DNA of 64,000 bases from Stella humosa (GTDB lineage: Bacteria; Pseudomonadota; Alphaproteobacteria; ATCC43930; Allostellaceae), in NCBI RefSeq assembly GCF_006738645.1, contig NZ_AP019700.1, positions 3,112,001 through 3,176,000 of the forward strand. The letters run 5' to 3'. The notes under the pieces are model-generated. The model was not told the origin of the DNA, ran no database searches, and worked only from the letters and a program-made list of their open reading frames with translations. The translations under genes and the position numbers were made by a program. Positions 52,712-62,044 of this stretch are shown here, one piece after another (position 1 is the first letter of the stretch; each line of letters opens with the position of its first letter).

Positions 52712-53527
52712 CTATCGGGCGCCGGCGCGGCGGTCGCCGAATACCAGGCCCAGGGCCAGCAAGGTCAGGGTCAGCGCCACCAGCAGGGACGAGATGGCGG
52801 CAACGGTCGGGTCGATCTCGTCGCGCAGCGCGGTGAACATGCGCCGCGTCAGGGTCGCGTTCTCGCCGCCGCTGATGAAGAGGGCCACCACCACCTCGTC
52901 GAGCGAGGTGATGAAGGCGAGCAGAGCGCCCGAGAAGACCGAGAAGCGGATCTGCGGCAAGGTGACGGTGAAGAAGGCGGTCAGGCGCGAGGCACCCAGG
53001 CTGCGGGCGACCCGCTCCTGGTTCATGTCGTAGCCCTTCATGCCGGCCAGCACGGTGACGAACACGAACGGCATGGCCAGGCACGCATGGGCCAGCACCA
53101 GGCCCGACAGCGTGTTGTTCAGGCCGAGCCGGGCATAGAGGAAGAAGATCCCGATCGAGACCAGGATCAGCGGCAGGATCAGGGGCGCGATCAGCGCCGT
53201 CTCGACCGCCCGCGCCCATTTGGACCGGGTCGAATGCAGCCCGTAGGCGGCCATCACGCCGAGCGGCGTCGCCACCAGCATGGTCAGGACGGCTGCCTTC
53301 AGCGAGACCCAGGTGGCATCCCGCCACTCGATCGAATTGAAGTAGGTCATGTACCAGCGGACGGAGAGCTGGTCCGGCGGGAAGCGCAGGAAGCGGGTGC
53401 CGCTGAAGCTCATCGGCACTACGATGATCGTCGGCAGCACCAGGAAGAGCACGATGAGGAAGCCCAGCGCATAGAGCCAGAGGCGCCGGCCGCGCCCGAT
53501 CGGCACGCCCGAGACGGGATCGGCCAT
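52712..53527 (-). CDS. Polyamine-type ABC transporter permease (PotC-like)
   Basis: A 271-residue permease with six helices and the EAA loop ERVARSLGASRLTAFFTVTLPQ. SFITSLDE-like text (LAFITSLDEVVVALFISGG) is the PotC/YdcV signature. Its start overlaps the stop of the upstream permease gene by one base. It forms the channel with that protein. Confidence 0.93.
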   Translation of the reverse strand: MADPVSGVPIGRGRRLWLYALGFLIVLFLVLPTIIVVPMSFSGTRFLRFPPDQLSVRWYMTYFNSIEWRDATWVSLKAAVLTMLVATPLGVMAAYGLHSTRSKWARAVETALIAPLILPLILVSIGIFFLYARLGLNNTLSGLVLAHACLAMPFVFVTVLAGMKGYDMNQERVARSLGASRLTAFFTVTLPQIRFSVFSGALLAFITSLDEVVVALFISGGENATLTRRMFTALRDEIDPTVAAISSLLVALTLTLLALGLVFGDRRAGAR

Positions 53528-54402
53528 CACCGCCCCCCGATGATGCGGTCGACCCCGAAGAGCCGGTTCATCACCCACAGGATCGCCAGCGTCACCACCA
53601 GCAGGACGACGCCCAGCGCACTGGCAGCACCCCAGTCGGAATAGACCGCCACGCTGCGCTCGATCGACATGGACCACATCAGCACGCGACCGCCGCCCAG
53701 CACCGCCGGCGTGACGTAGAAGCCCAGGCACAGCACGAAGACCAGCACCGTGCCGGCAAGCAGGCCCGGCAGGGTCAGCGGGAAGAACACCTGCCAGAAG
53801 GACTTCAGCGGCGAGGCGCCGAGGCTGGCGGCCGCCTTCACATAGTCGCGGTCGACGGCCGCCATGGCGGCATAGAGCGGCAGCACCATGAAGGGCAGCA
53901 TGATGTGGGTCATGCCGATCGCCGTGCCGGTGAAGTTGTGCACCAGCCGCAGCGGATCGTCGATGATGCCCGAGCTCTGGAGCCACGTGTTCACCACGCC
54001 GCGGCGCTGCAGCAGCACAAGCCACGCATAGGTGCGCACCAGCAGCGAGGTCCAGAACGGAAAGAGCACCGAGACGAAGATGATCGCGCGCCAGACGGTC
54101 GACACCTGGCTCATCAGGTAGGCCAGCGGATAGCCCAGCGCCGCACAGATGGCGGTGACGAGGAAGCTCAGCTCGAATGTCGTCTGGAAGCTGCGGGTGT
54201 AGGCCGGGTGCAGCATCCGCGTGTAGTGGTCGAACGTGAAGGCGCCCTGCTCGTTCATGAACGACAGCGTGAACAGCCAGCCGATCGGCAGGAAGATGAC
54301 GAAGGCGATCATCAGGACTGCCGGCGAGCAGAGCAGGAAGAGCCCGCGGGCCTCCCGCCGCTCGGCCGCGGCCAGTTGGTCGGCGTTGGCGGCCTGGCTC
54401 AC
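53527..54402 (-). CDS. Polyamine-type ABC transporter permease (PotB-like)
   Basis: A 291-residue permease with an N-terminal helix (GLFLLCSPAVLMIAFVIFLP), periplasmic loop and C-terminal BPD_transp_1 domain. The EAA-type loop is VKAAASLGASPLKSFWQVFFP. The start overlaps the ATPase stop by four bases (ATGA). Confidence 0.93.
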   Translation of the reverse strand: MSQAANADQLAAAERREARGLFLLCSPAVLMIAFVIFLPIGWLFTLSFMNEQGAFTFDHYTRMLHPAYTRSFQTTFELSFLVTAICAALGYPLAYLMSQVSTVWRAIIFVSVLFPFWTSLLVRTYAWLVLLQRRGVVNTWLQSSGIIDDPLRLVHNFTGTAIGMTHIMLPFMVLPLYAAMAAVDRDYVKAAASLGASPLKSFWQVFFPLTLPGLLAGTVLVFVLCLGFYVTPAVLGGGRVLMWSMSIERSVAVYSDWGAASALGVVLLVVTLAILWVMNRLFGVDRIIGGR

Positions 54403-55490
54403 CGCGCGGCCTCGACGCCGACCAGGATCGTGTCCTCGGGATGCAGGCCGAGCGCGATCGGCTCGCCGGTGCGCGGCAGCCGGCTGAGTGCCTCGCGCCG
54501 GGTCGGCTGGCGCAGCGTGATGCGCTGGCCGCCGGCCACCCGCACCTGGAGCAGGAAGCTCTCGCCTTGATAGACCGAGCCCTCGACCACCCCGTCGATG
54601 CGATTGACGCCGCCGACCGACGCCTGGTCCAGGATGTCCAGCTTCTCGGGCCGCACCACCAGCAGGGCCGGGCCATCGCTCACCCCGGGCGGGCCGGCCA
54701 GGACCAGCGCCCGCTCGTCGAGCCGCGCGCCGCCGCCCGACACGGTGACCGGCAGGAAGTGCGATTCGCCGACGAAGTCGGCGACGAAGCGGTTGGCCGG
54801 GCGCTCGTAGAGCCGGCTCGGCGTGTCGATCTGGGCGAAGCGGCCCTGATCGATGACGGCGATGCGGTCCGACATGGTCAGCGCCTCGCGCTGGTCATGG
54901 GTGACATAGACGGTCGTGATGCCAAGCCGCTCGTGCAGTTGGCGGATCTCGATCTGCATCTGCTCGCGCAGCTTCTTGTCGAGCGCCGACAGGGGCTCGT
55001 CCATCAGGAGGATGCGCGGCTCGAATACCACGGCGCGGGCCAGCGCCACGCGCTGCTTCTGCCCGCCCGACAACTGGTCGACGCGGCGCTCGCCATAGCC
55101 CTGGAGCTGGACCAGCGCCAGGGCGGCCTCCACCCGGCGCGCGATGTCGGCCTTGGCGACACCGCGCAGGCGCAAGGGATAGCCGACATTGCCGGCCACG
55201 TTCATGTGCGGGAAAAGCGCATAGTTCTGGAAGACGATGCCGATGTCGCGCTGGTGCGGCGGCTTCAGGATCATCTCGACGTCGCCGAAGCGGATTGAGC
55301 CCGAATCCGGCCGCACGAAGCCCGCCAGCACCATCAGCAGCGTCGTCTTGCCGGAGCCGGACGGCCCCAGCAGCGTCACGAACTCGCCGGCCGCGATGTC
55401 GAGGCTGACGGCGTCCAGCGCCCGGAACTTGCCATAGGTCTTGGTCACCTCCCGGATGGTGACGGTGGGCGCGGTGCGGGAGACGGTCAT
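54399..55490 (-). CDS. Polyamine-type ABC transporter ATP-binding protein (PotA-like)
   Basis: A 363-residue ATPase with Walker A (GPSGSGKTT), Q-loop QRDIGIVFQNYALFPHM, signature LSGGQKQRVALARAV, Walker B LLMDEPLSALDKK and a C-terminal TOBE domain from about residue 280. The layout matches ATPases for spermidine/putrescine, 2-aminoethylphosphonate and similar cationic compounds. It sits between the binding protein and the permeases. Confidence 0.93.
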   Translation of the reverse strand: MTVSRTAPTVTIREVTKTYGKFRALDAVSLDIAAGEFVTLLGPSGSGKTTLLMVLAGFVRPDSGSIRFGDVEMILKPPHQRDIGIVFQNYALFPHMNVAGNVGYPLRLRGVAKADIARRVEAALALVQLQGYGERRVDQLSGGQKQRVALARAVVFEPRILLMDEPLSALDKKLREQMQIEIRQLHERLGITTVYVTHDQREALTMSDRIAVIDQGRFAQIDTPSRLYERPANRFVADFVGESHFLPVTVSGGGARLDERALVLAGPPGVSDGPALLVVRPEKLDILDQASVGGVNRIDGVVEGSVYQGESFLLQVRVAGGQRITLRQPTRREALSRLPRTGEPIALGLHPEDTILVGVEAAR

Positions 55491-55509
55491 GCCCGCCCCC
55501 CGCCCGCCG

Positions 55510-55524
55510 CCCGTCCGGGACGGG
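55510..55524 (-). terminator. Short hairpin between binding-protein and ATPase genes
   Basis: Six-base arms (55510-55515 and 55519-55524) with a 3-base loop lie in the 40-base gap after the binding-protein stop. A weak attenuator or mRNA-stabilising element is possible. Confidence 0.3.
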
Positions 55525-55530
55525 TCGAAC

Positions 55531-56559
55531 TCACTCCTGGATGAACTGGTCGAAGCGCTTGGTGACGGCGTCGAGATTGTCCGCCCACCACTTCACGTCC
55601 AGCGTGAAGGCGGTCTTCAGGTTATCCGGCGAGGACGGCAGCGCCTTGGCGAGGTCGGCCGAAATGATGCCGGTCTCGTAGGCCTTGGCGTTCGACGGGC
55701 CATAGTTGATGTGCAGCGGCAACTGGGCCTGGGCGGTCGGCGTCAGCATGTGCGCCATCGCCTTCATCGCGGCGTCCTTGTTGGGCGCGCCCTTGGGGAT
55801 CGCCCAGCAGTCGGCCAGGATCATCTGCTGGTTGAACGTCAGGTCCGCCTTGGCGCCCTCCTTCATCACCGACTGCACCCGGCCGTTCCACAGGCCGATC
55901 ATGTCGATCTCGCCATCGTTGATGAGCTGGGCGGAAGCCGCACCCGACGGCCACCAGGCGACGACATGCGGCTTCAGCTCGCGCATCTTCTTGAAGGCAC
56001 GGTCGACATCCAGCGGGTAGAGCTTCTGCGGGTCGACGCCATCGGCGATGAGGGCGGCCTCCAGGTTGTACATCGGGCTGCGCCGCATCGACCGGCCGCC
56101 CGGGAAGTCCTTGAAGTTGTACATGTCGGCCCAGCCCTGGGGCTTCTTGTCCTTGTACGTCTTCGTGTTCCAGGCGATCACGTTGGAATAGACGAGGTTG
56201 GCGACCCAATAGTCCGACTTCATGTCGGCCGGGATGCCGTCGGTCTTGACGATTGCGGGGTCCAGCTTCTCGAGGTTGCCCTCGCGCTCCAGCAGGATGC
56301 AGCCGTTGGTGCCCTGCTGCACCAGGTCCCAGGTCACGCGGCCGGACTTCACCTGGGCACGCACGTCGGCGATGCCGGAGGTGGTGTCCTCCTTGATCGT
56401 CAGGTTCAGCGCCTTGGCGGCCGGCTCGAACCATGCCTTGCGCTGGGCGTCCTGGTAGGCGCCGCCCCAGGACGCGATGGTAATCGTTTGCTGGGCCGCT
56501 GCGGGAATCGCCATCACGCCGATGGCCAGCACCGCCAATGCGCCTGTTCTTGCCGTCAT
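55531..56559 (-). CDS. Polyamine-type ABC transporter substrate-binding protein
   Basis: A 342-residue periplasmic receptor with a Sec signal ending near AIPAAAQ and the mature start TITIASWGGAYQDAQ, typical of the PotD/PotF-like group. WDLVQQGTNGCILLEREG, NLVYSNVIAWNTK and IDMIGLWNGR are further group landmarks. The start at 56559 is the only one followed by a signal peptide. It is the first gene of the operon that ends in the dimethylglycine-dehydrogenase-like enzyme, so its ligand is probably an N-methylated or cationic amine. Confidence 0.92.
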   Translation of the reverse strand: MTARTGALAVLAIGVMAIPAAAQQTITIASWGGAYQDAQRKAWFEPAAKALNLTIKEDTTSGIADVRAQVKSGRVTWDLVQQGTNGCILLEREGNLEKLDPAIVKTDGIPADMKSDYWVANLVYSNVIAWNTKTYKDKKPQGWADMYNFKDFPGGRSMRRSPMYNLEAALIADGVDPQKLYPLDVDRAFKKMRELKPHVVAWWPSGAASAQLINDGEIDMIGLWNGRVQSVMKEGAKADLTFNQQMILADCWAIPKGAPNKDAAMKAMAHMLTPTAQAQLPLHINYGPSNAKAYETGIISADLAKALPSSPDNLKTAFTLDVKWWADNLDAVTKRFDQFIQE

Positions 56560-56689
56560 GTCTCGCCCCCTGTCAGGCCGGATTTCTCGCCCGACGTTAG
56601 ACCCGGCGCCCGGCCGCGCGCAAGCGATGGCGAAGCCGGCCGTCCCGTGCCACCATCGCCGCTGATCAGGCAATCAAAGGTCACGCAAG

Positions 56690-57850
56690 ATGGCGCTGCA
56701 TTTCGATCGGTCGGAGTTCGCGGAGCGAATCGCACGAGCCCGCAAGCGGCTCGGCGAGGAGGATCTCGACGCGGTCGTGCTCTTCGCGCAGGAGAGCCTC
56801 TACTACCTCACCGGATTCGACACGAGCGGGTTCGTCTTCTTCCAGTGCGCGGTGCTGACCCGCGACGAGCGGCCGATCGTGCTGCTGACCCGGCGGCCCG
56901 ACCTGGAGCAGGCCCGCCGCACCTCGATCCTCGAGGACATCCGCCTGTGGTACGACGCCGAGGGTGCCGACCCGTCGCGCGAGCTGCAGGCGATCCTGGA
57001 AGAGCTGGGCCTGAAGGGCGGGCGCGTCGGCATCGAGACCACCACCTACGGCCTGACCGGCACCAACTGGGAACGGGTGCGGGTGCGGCTGTCGGAATGG
57101 TGCCGGCTGGTGCCGGGCTGCGATGTCGTGCGCTTCCTGCGCCTCGTGAAGTCGCCGAGCGAGATCGCCTATGTCCGGCGCGCGGCCGAACTGGCCGACC
57201 AGTCGCTGGAGGCGATGCTGGAGACGGCGAAGCCCAACGTCTTCGAGGGCAAGATCGCGGCCGCGGGCGTGGCCGCCATCCTGGCCGGCGGCGGCGACAT
57301 GCCCCCGTCGGGCCCAGTGCTGGGATCGGGCGACCGGGCGCTGCTGGTGCGCAGTGCGACTGGCTATCGCGACCTCGACGCCGTCGACCAGTTGACCATG
57401 GAGTTCGCCGGCAGCTATCGCCACTACTGCGCCTGCCTGATGCGAACGATCGCTGTCGGCCAGGGCAACGACCGCCAGCGCCGCATGTTCGAGGTGACGC
57501 GCGATGCCATGGCGGCGATGACCGCGGCCGCCCGGCCGGGCAACATCCTGGGCAACATCGACGATGCCCACCGGCGGGTCTATGACGAGGCGGGTTTCGG
57601 GGACTTCCGCATGTCGGCCTGCGGCTACTCGCTAGGCGCCAACTTCCGCCCAAGCTGGATGGACGTGCCGCCGATGCTCTACAGCGGCAACGTCATCCCG
57701 GTGCAGGCCGGCATGGTGCTGTTCCTGCACGCCATCCTGATCGACGCGCCGGCAAACCTCGCCATGTCGCTCGGCCACACCATCGTCGTCGGCGAGACCG
57801 GGGCCGAGGTGCTGAGCCGCCTGACGCCTGAATACCATATCGCCGTCTGA
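56690..57850 (+). CDS. M24-family creatinase-like hydrolase lacking the metallopeptidase ligands
   Basis: A 386-residue pita-bread protein with the creatinase N-terminal domain (ESLYYLTGFDTSGF) and an M24 catalytic domain. The metal ligands of aminopeptidase members are missing: the DxxxxxD segment reads MEFAGSYRHYC, the GHGIG-type His region reads GYSLGANFRP, and the late Glu segments read VQAGMVLFLHA and SLGHTIVV. This resembles creatinase and ectoine hydrolase (DoeA), which are metal-independent amidohydrolases in the same fold. Divergent from the amine transporter operon, it probably opens an amide or amidine bond of the imported amine. Confidence 0.85.
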   Translation: MALHFDRSEFAERIARARKRLGEEDLDAVVLFAQESLYYLTGFDTSGFVFFQCAVLTRDERPIVLLTRRPDLEQARRTSILEDIRLWYDAEGADPSRELQAILEELGLKGGRVGIETTTYGLTGTNWERVRVRLSEWCRLVPGCDVVRFLRLVKSPSEIAYVRRAAELADQSLEAMLETAKPNVFEGKIAAAGVAAILAGGGDMPPSGPVLGSGDRALLVRSATGYRDLDAVDQLTMEFAGSYRHYCACLMRTIAVGQGNDRQRRMFEVTRDAMAAMTAAARPGNILGNIDDAHRRVYDEAGFGDFRMSACGYSLGANFRPSWMDVPPMLYSGNVIPVQAGMVLFLHAILIDAPANLAMSLGHTIVVGETGAEVLSRLTPEYHIAV

Positions 57851-57869
57851 TCGAAGGTTCTGAGCCCCC

Positions 57870-59114
57870 ATGACCACCGATCGTGACCAGATCCTGCTCT
57901 GGATCGAGGAAGAGCGGGACGAGATCGTCGCGCTCCTCCAGCGCCTGGTGCGCGCCCGCAGCCCCAACCCGCCAGGGGATACCCTGGCGGCGGCGGCTAT
58001 CGTGCGCGAGCGCCTGGATGCCGAGGCCCTGCCCTACCGCATCATCGACCCCAACCCGGTGATGCCGAACTTCGTCGGCACCTTCGACGGCGGCTTGAAG
58101 GGCCGCCACCTGGTGCTGAACGGCCATATCGACGTCTTCCCCGTCGCCAGCGACCATGGCTGGAGCCGAGATCCCTGGAGCGGCGACATCGTCGACGGCA
58201 AGCTCTACGGCCGGGGTGCCGCCGACATGAAGCCGGGCACCACCGCCTCCATCGTCACCTATGCCCTGCTGCACCGCCTGCGCGACCGGCTGAAGGGCCG
58301 GCTGACCCTGACCGCCGTCTCGGACGAGGAGACGTTCGGGCCGTGGGGTGCGCGCTGGCTGATGGACCACGAGCCAGAGGTGCTGGGCGATTGCTGCCTG
58401 AACGGCGAGCCGTCCGGCCCCAATACCATCCGCTTCGGCGAAAAAGGCCCGCTCTGGCTGCGCTTCACCGTGCGGGCGCCGGGCGCGCATGGCGCCTACA
58501 CCCACACCGGCAGCGCCACCCTGACCGCGACCCGGCTGATCGGCGAGTTGGAGCGGCTGGAGGACCTGCCGGTCGACCTGCCGCACAACGTCATGGCGGC
58601 GATCGACGAGGCGTCGGCCGCGGCCGACGTCGCCATGGGCCAGGGGGCGGGCGCCATCGTCGGCAAGGTGACGCTGAATGTCGGCCTGCTGAACGGGGGC
58701 GTGAAGGTGAACATGATCCCCAGCGAATGCACCTTCGAGGCCGACATCCGCCTGCCGCCCGGCATGAGCCGGGAACGGGTGATGGCCGAGGTCGAGCGCA
58801 TGGTGGGGAACCATCCCGGAGTCGAGGTGGAGGAGACGGGCTGCAACCTGCCCTCCTACTGCGATCCCTATGGCGAGATGGTCGGCATCCTCCAGGCCAA
58901 CGTGCAGGCGTTGGCCGGGCACAAGCCGACGCCGATCGTGGGCCTGGGCGGCACCGACGCGCGGCTCTGGCGCTACCGGAACATCCCGGCCTACGTCTAT
59001 GGCGTCTATCCGCACGGCATGGGCTCGCACGACGAGCATGTCGACATCGAGGAATTCCTCCATGTCGTGCGCACGCATGCGCTGTCGGCCTACGACTACC
59101 TGATGGCGAGCTGA
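57870..59114 (+). CDS. M20-family metallopeptidase / deacylase (ArgE/DapE-like)
   Basis: A 414-residue dinuclear-zinc hydrolase. Metal ligands are visible: H86 and D88 (LNGHIDVFPV), D119 (GAADMKPG), and the catalytic Glu pair at 153-154 (SDEETFG). The dimerisation domain follows around residues 200-310, and the final metal His is in GSHDEHVDIEEF. The family removes N-acyl groups from amino acids or cleaves small amides. It lies 19 bases after the M24 gene and seven before the next, so it is part of a five-gene plus-strand operon. Confidence 0.92.
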   Translation: MTTDRDQILLWIEEERDEIVALLQRLVRARSPNPPGDTLAAAAIVRERLDAEALPYRIIDPNPVMPNFVGTFDGGLKGRHLVLNGHIDVFPVASDHGWSRDPWSGDIVDGKLYGRGAADMKPGTTASIVTYALLHRLRDRLKGRLTLTAVSDEETFGPWGARWLMDHEPEVLGDCCLNGEPSGPNTIRFGEKGPLWLRFTVRAPGAHGAYTHTGSATLTATRLIGELERLEDLPVDLPHNVMAAIDEASAAADVAMGQGAGAIVGKVTLNVGLLNGGVKVNMIPSECTFEADIRLPPGMSRERVMAEVERMVGNHPGVEVEETGCNLPSYCDPYGEMVGILQANVQALAGHKPTPIVGLGGTDARLWRYRNIPAYVYGVYPHGMGSHDEHVDIEEFLHVVRTHALSAYDYLMAS

Positions 59115-59121
59115 GGCGGCG

Positions 59122-60747
59122 ATGGCGCTCCATCCCGATCTGATCCTCCGCAACGGCCGCATCGCGACGCTCGATGCGACCGGCACCATCGTCCAGGCCC
59201 TGGCAGTCCATGGCGGCCGCATCGTCGCCCGCGGCCGCGACGACGAGATCGCCACCCTGGCCGGCCCGGGCACGCGGGTCGTCGACCTGGCCGGCCGCAC
59301 CGCCATCCCAGGCATCGTCGATTCGCACTGCCACCCCGACAGCTATGCCGCCCGCCTGGCGCGCTGGCACGATGTCGGGCCGGCCGCGGTCGATGGCCGC
59401 GAGGCGCTGCTGAAGACCATCGCGGCCGCCTGCCGAGACCTGCCGGCCGATGGCTGGTTTGCCGGCTATCGCTTCAACGACCACAAGAGCGGCGGCTTCC
59501 CGACGCGCGAGGAGCTGGACGCGGCGGCCGGCGGGCGGCGCGTCTTCATCCTGCGCACCGACGGCCATCTGGGCGTCGCCAACAGCGCCGCCTTCCAGGC
59601 CTGCGGCATCTCCGACAATGCGGAGGACCCGCCCTTCGGCCGCTTCGACCGCCACCCGGCGACCAACCGCTTCACCGGCCTGCTGCGCGAGACGGCGACC
59701 CACATCTTCCTGTCGGAGATCCATGCCGGCGACACCGAGCAGCAGATCGCGGGCGGACTGCAAAAGGTCTTCGCCGACTGGAACCGCTACGGCATCACGT
59801 CGGTCTACAACTCGCTGGCCGGCGCCCGCTCGATCCGCGCCTACCAGTTGATGGAGGCCGCGGGCGGCATGACCATGCGCGTCGGCATCATCGTCAGCGG
59901 GCGCGACGAGGGGCTGGTCGAAAGCTATATCGCGGCCGGCATCCGCTCGGGCTTCGGCAGCGACTGGGTGCGCGTGATCGGCGTCGAATGGTGCCCGGAC
60001 TGCTCGACCTCGGGCCGCACGGCCGCCTACTACGAGCCCTATGTCGGCCGGAAGATCGAGGGCGAGCCCGACAACAATTGCGGCATGCTGCTCTACGAGG
60101 GCGAAGACCTGAAGCGGCGCGCCATCCAGGCCCATGGCGCCGGGCTGCAGGTGATGATCGAGGGGCTGGGCGACCGCGGCATCGACTTCGCGCTGGACGC
60201 CATCGAGGCTGCACTGGAAGCCCATCCGATGCCGGACCACCGCATGCGGGTCGAGCATTGCTGCTACGTCACCCCGCCGATCCTGGAGCGCATCAAGCGG
60301 CTGGGCGTGGTCGATTCCTCGGCCACCGGCTTCATGTACGACCTGGGCGAAGGCTACATCGCCAACCGCGGCCAGGCGGCGATGCGCTGGATGTGGCCCC
60401 ATCGCAGCCTGATCGACGCCGGCATCCCCGCCCCCGGCCATTCGGACGCCATGGTGTGCCAGGCCAACCCCTTCGTTGCCATCTGGTCGATGGTGAACCG
60501 CAAGAGCGACAGCGGCGGCGACCTCGACATCCGCGAGGCGATCACCGTCGACGAGGCCTTGCGGGCCTACACCATCCTCGGCGCCTGGTCGGGCCGCGAG
60601 GAGACGATCAAGGGGTCGCTGGAGGTGGGCAAGCTGGCCGACATCGCCGTGCTGGACCGCGACCCCTATACCATCCCGCCCGACGAGTTGCGCGACCTCA
60701 GGGTGGACATGACCTTCGTCGGCGGAGCCCTGTGCCATGGCGGATAG
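59122..60747 (+). CDS. YtcJ-like metal-dependent amidohydrolase
   Basis: A 541-residue amidohydrolase with the N-terminal beta-sandwich (LILRNGRIATLDATGTI), first metal pair H69 and H71 (DSHCHPD), and a C-terminal return of the sandwich (GSLEVGKLADIAVLDRD). The YtcJ group has a long insertion and usually one metal. It hydrolyses amide or imine bonds of small molecules; the AtzF/NfdA-type formamide hydrolases are relatives. It overlaps the next gene by 11 bases. Confidence 0.88.
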   Translation: MALHPDLILRNGRIATLDATGTIVQALAVHGGRIVARGRDDEIATLAGPGTRVVDLAGRTAIPGIVDSHCHPDSYAARLARWHDVGPAAVDGREALLKTIAAACRDLPADGWFAGYRFNDHKSGGFPTREELDAAAGGRRVFILRTDGHLGVANSAAFQACGISDNAEDPPFGRFDRHPATNRFTGLLRETATHIFLSEIHAGDTEQQIAGGLQKVFADWNRYGITSVYNSLAGARSIRAYQLMEAAGGMTMRVGIIVSGRDEGLVESYIAAGIRSGFGSDWVRVIGVEWCPDCSTSGRTAAYYEPYVGRKIEGEPDNNCGMLLYEGEDLKRRAIQAHGAGLQVMIEGLGDRGIDFALDAIEAALEAHPMPDHRMRVEHCCYVTPPILERIKRLGVVDSSATGFMYDLGEGYIANRGQAAMRWMWPHRSLIDAGIPAPGHSDAMVCQANPFVAIWSMVNRKSDSGGDLDIREAITVDEALRAYTILGAWSGREETIKGSLEVGKLADIAVLDRDPYTIPPDELRDLRVDMTFVGGALCHGG

Positions 60748-62044
60748 CGACCGGATCGTCCTGTCGGGCAAGGCCCCCCTGCCCCGCTCGCTGTGGGCTG
60801 CCACCGCCCGGCCGCCGATCCCGGCCCTGCCGCTCGCCGGCGAGACCGAGGCCGACGTGGTCGTGGTCGGCGGCGGCTTCACCGGCCTGTCGGCGGCGCT
60901 CCACTTGGCCGAGCGCGGGTTGAAGCTGGTGCTGCTGGAAGCGGCCGAGCCCGGCTGGGGCGCGTCGGGGCGCAATGGCGGCCAGGTGATTGCCGGGCTG
61001 AAGGCGATGCCGGCCGAGATCATCGCCAAGCATGGGCGCGAGCGCGGAAAGCAGATCGTCGACCTGGTCGGCGGCACCGCCGATTTCCTGTTCGACCTGA
61101 TCCGACGCCACGGCATCGAGTGCGATGCCGAGCGCAAGGGCTGGGTGCAGGCCGCCCACTCCGACAAGGCGCTGGCCGCCGTGGCCGGCCGCGTCGCCGA
61201 CTGGCAGGCGCACGACGCCCCGGTGCGCATGGTGGACCGGGCCGAGATGGCCCGCATCCTGGGCACGGGCGACTATGTCGGCGGCATGGTCGACGCCCGC
61301 GACGGCGCGCTCAACCCACTGGGTTATGCCCGCGGCCTGGCCGATGCCGCCCAGCGGCTGGGTGCCCGCATCCATGGCGGCTCCCCCGTCACGCGCGTCA
61401 CGCAGCGCGGCGCGGGCTGGCAGGTGACGACGGCGGCGGGCTCCGTCACCGCGCCCAAGGTGTTGATCGGCACCAACGCCTACACGACGGACTTCTGGCC
61501 GGGGCTGGCCGCCAGCGTCGTACCGGTGTCGAGCTTCCAGGTCGCCACGGCACCGCTGACAGACAACCTGCGCCGCACGATCCTGCCGGAAGGACATGTC
61601 CTGTCGGACACGCGCCGCCTGCTGCGCTATTTCCGCCTGGACGCCCAGGGCCGGATGGTCATGGGCGGTCGCGGCACCTTCAAGAACGACATCGATTCCG
61701 GCGACACCGCCCGCCTGCGCCGCTGGGTGGGCGAGCTGTTCCCGGCCCTGTCCGACATCGCCTACGAGTATCACTGGTCGGGCAACGTGGCGGTCAACCT
61801 CGACCATTGGCCGCACCTGCACGCGCTGGCGCCAGGGGTCTGGGCCGCGCTCGGCTATAACGGCCGCGGCGTCGCCATGGCATCGCGCATGGGGGCGCTG
61901 CTGGCCGACCTCGCGGCCGGGGTCCCGGCCGCGAAAATCGCCTTCCCCATCACCCCCCTGCGGCCGATCCCGTTTCACGGCATGCGCCGGGCGGTGCTGC
62001 CGGTGATGACGGCATGGTACGGGGTGCTGGACCGGCTGCAGTGA
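60737..62044 (+). CDS. FAD-dependent amine oxidoreductase (DAO family, PuuB-like)
   Basis: A 435-residue flavoprotein. The dinucleotide motif is VVVVGGGFTGLSAALHL (Gly at 45, 47 and 50), followed by WGASGRNGGQVIAGLK, the hallmark of gamma-glutamylputrescine oxidase and related amine oxidases. The C-terminus shows ALGYNGRGVAMASRMG. It oxidises a C-N bond, releasing ammonia or an amine. Its position in the operon suggests it acts after hydrolysis of the imported compound; the exact substrate is unknown. Confidence 0.9.
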   Translation: MADSDRIVLSGKAPLPRSLWAATARPPIPALPLAGETEADVVVVGGGFTGLSAALHLAERGLKLVLLEAAEPGWGASGRNGGQVIAGLKAMPAEIIAKHGRERGKQIVDLVGGTADFLFDLIRRHGIECDAERKGWVQAAHSDKALAAVAGRVADWQAHDAPVRMVDRAEMARILGTGDYVGGMVDARDGALNPLGYARGLADAAQRLGARIHGGSPVTRVTQRGAGWQVTTAAGSVTAPKVLIGTNAYTTDFWPGLAASVVPVSSFQVATAPLTDNLRRTILPEGHVLSDTRRLLRYFRLDAQGRMVMGGRGTFKNDIDSGDTARLRRWVGELFPALSDIAYEYHWSGNVAVNLDHWPHLHALAPGVWAALGYNGRGVAMASRMGALLADLAAGVPAAKIAFPITPLRPIPFHGMRRAVLPVMTAWYGVLDRLQ

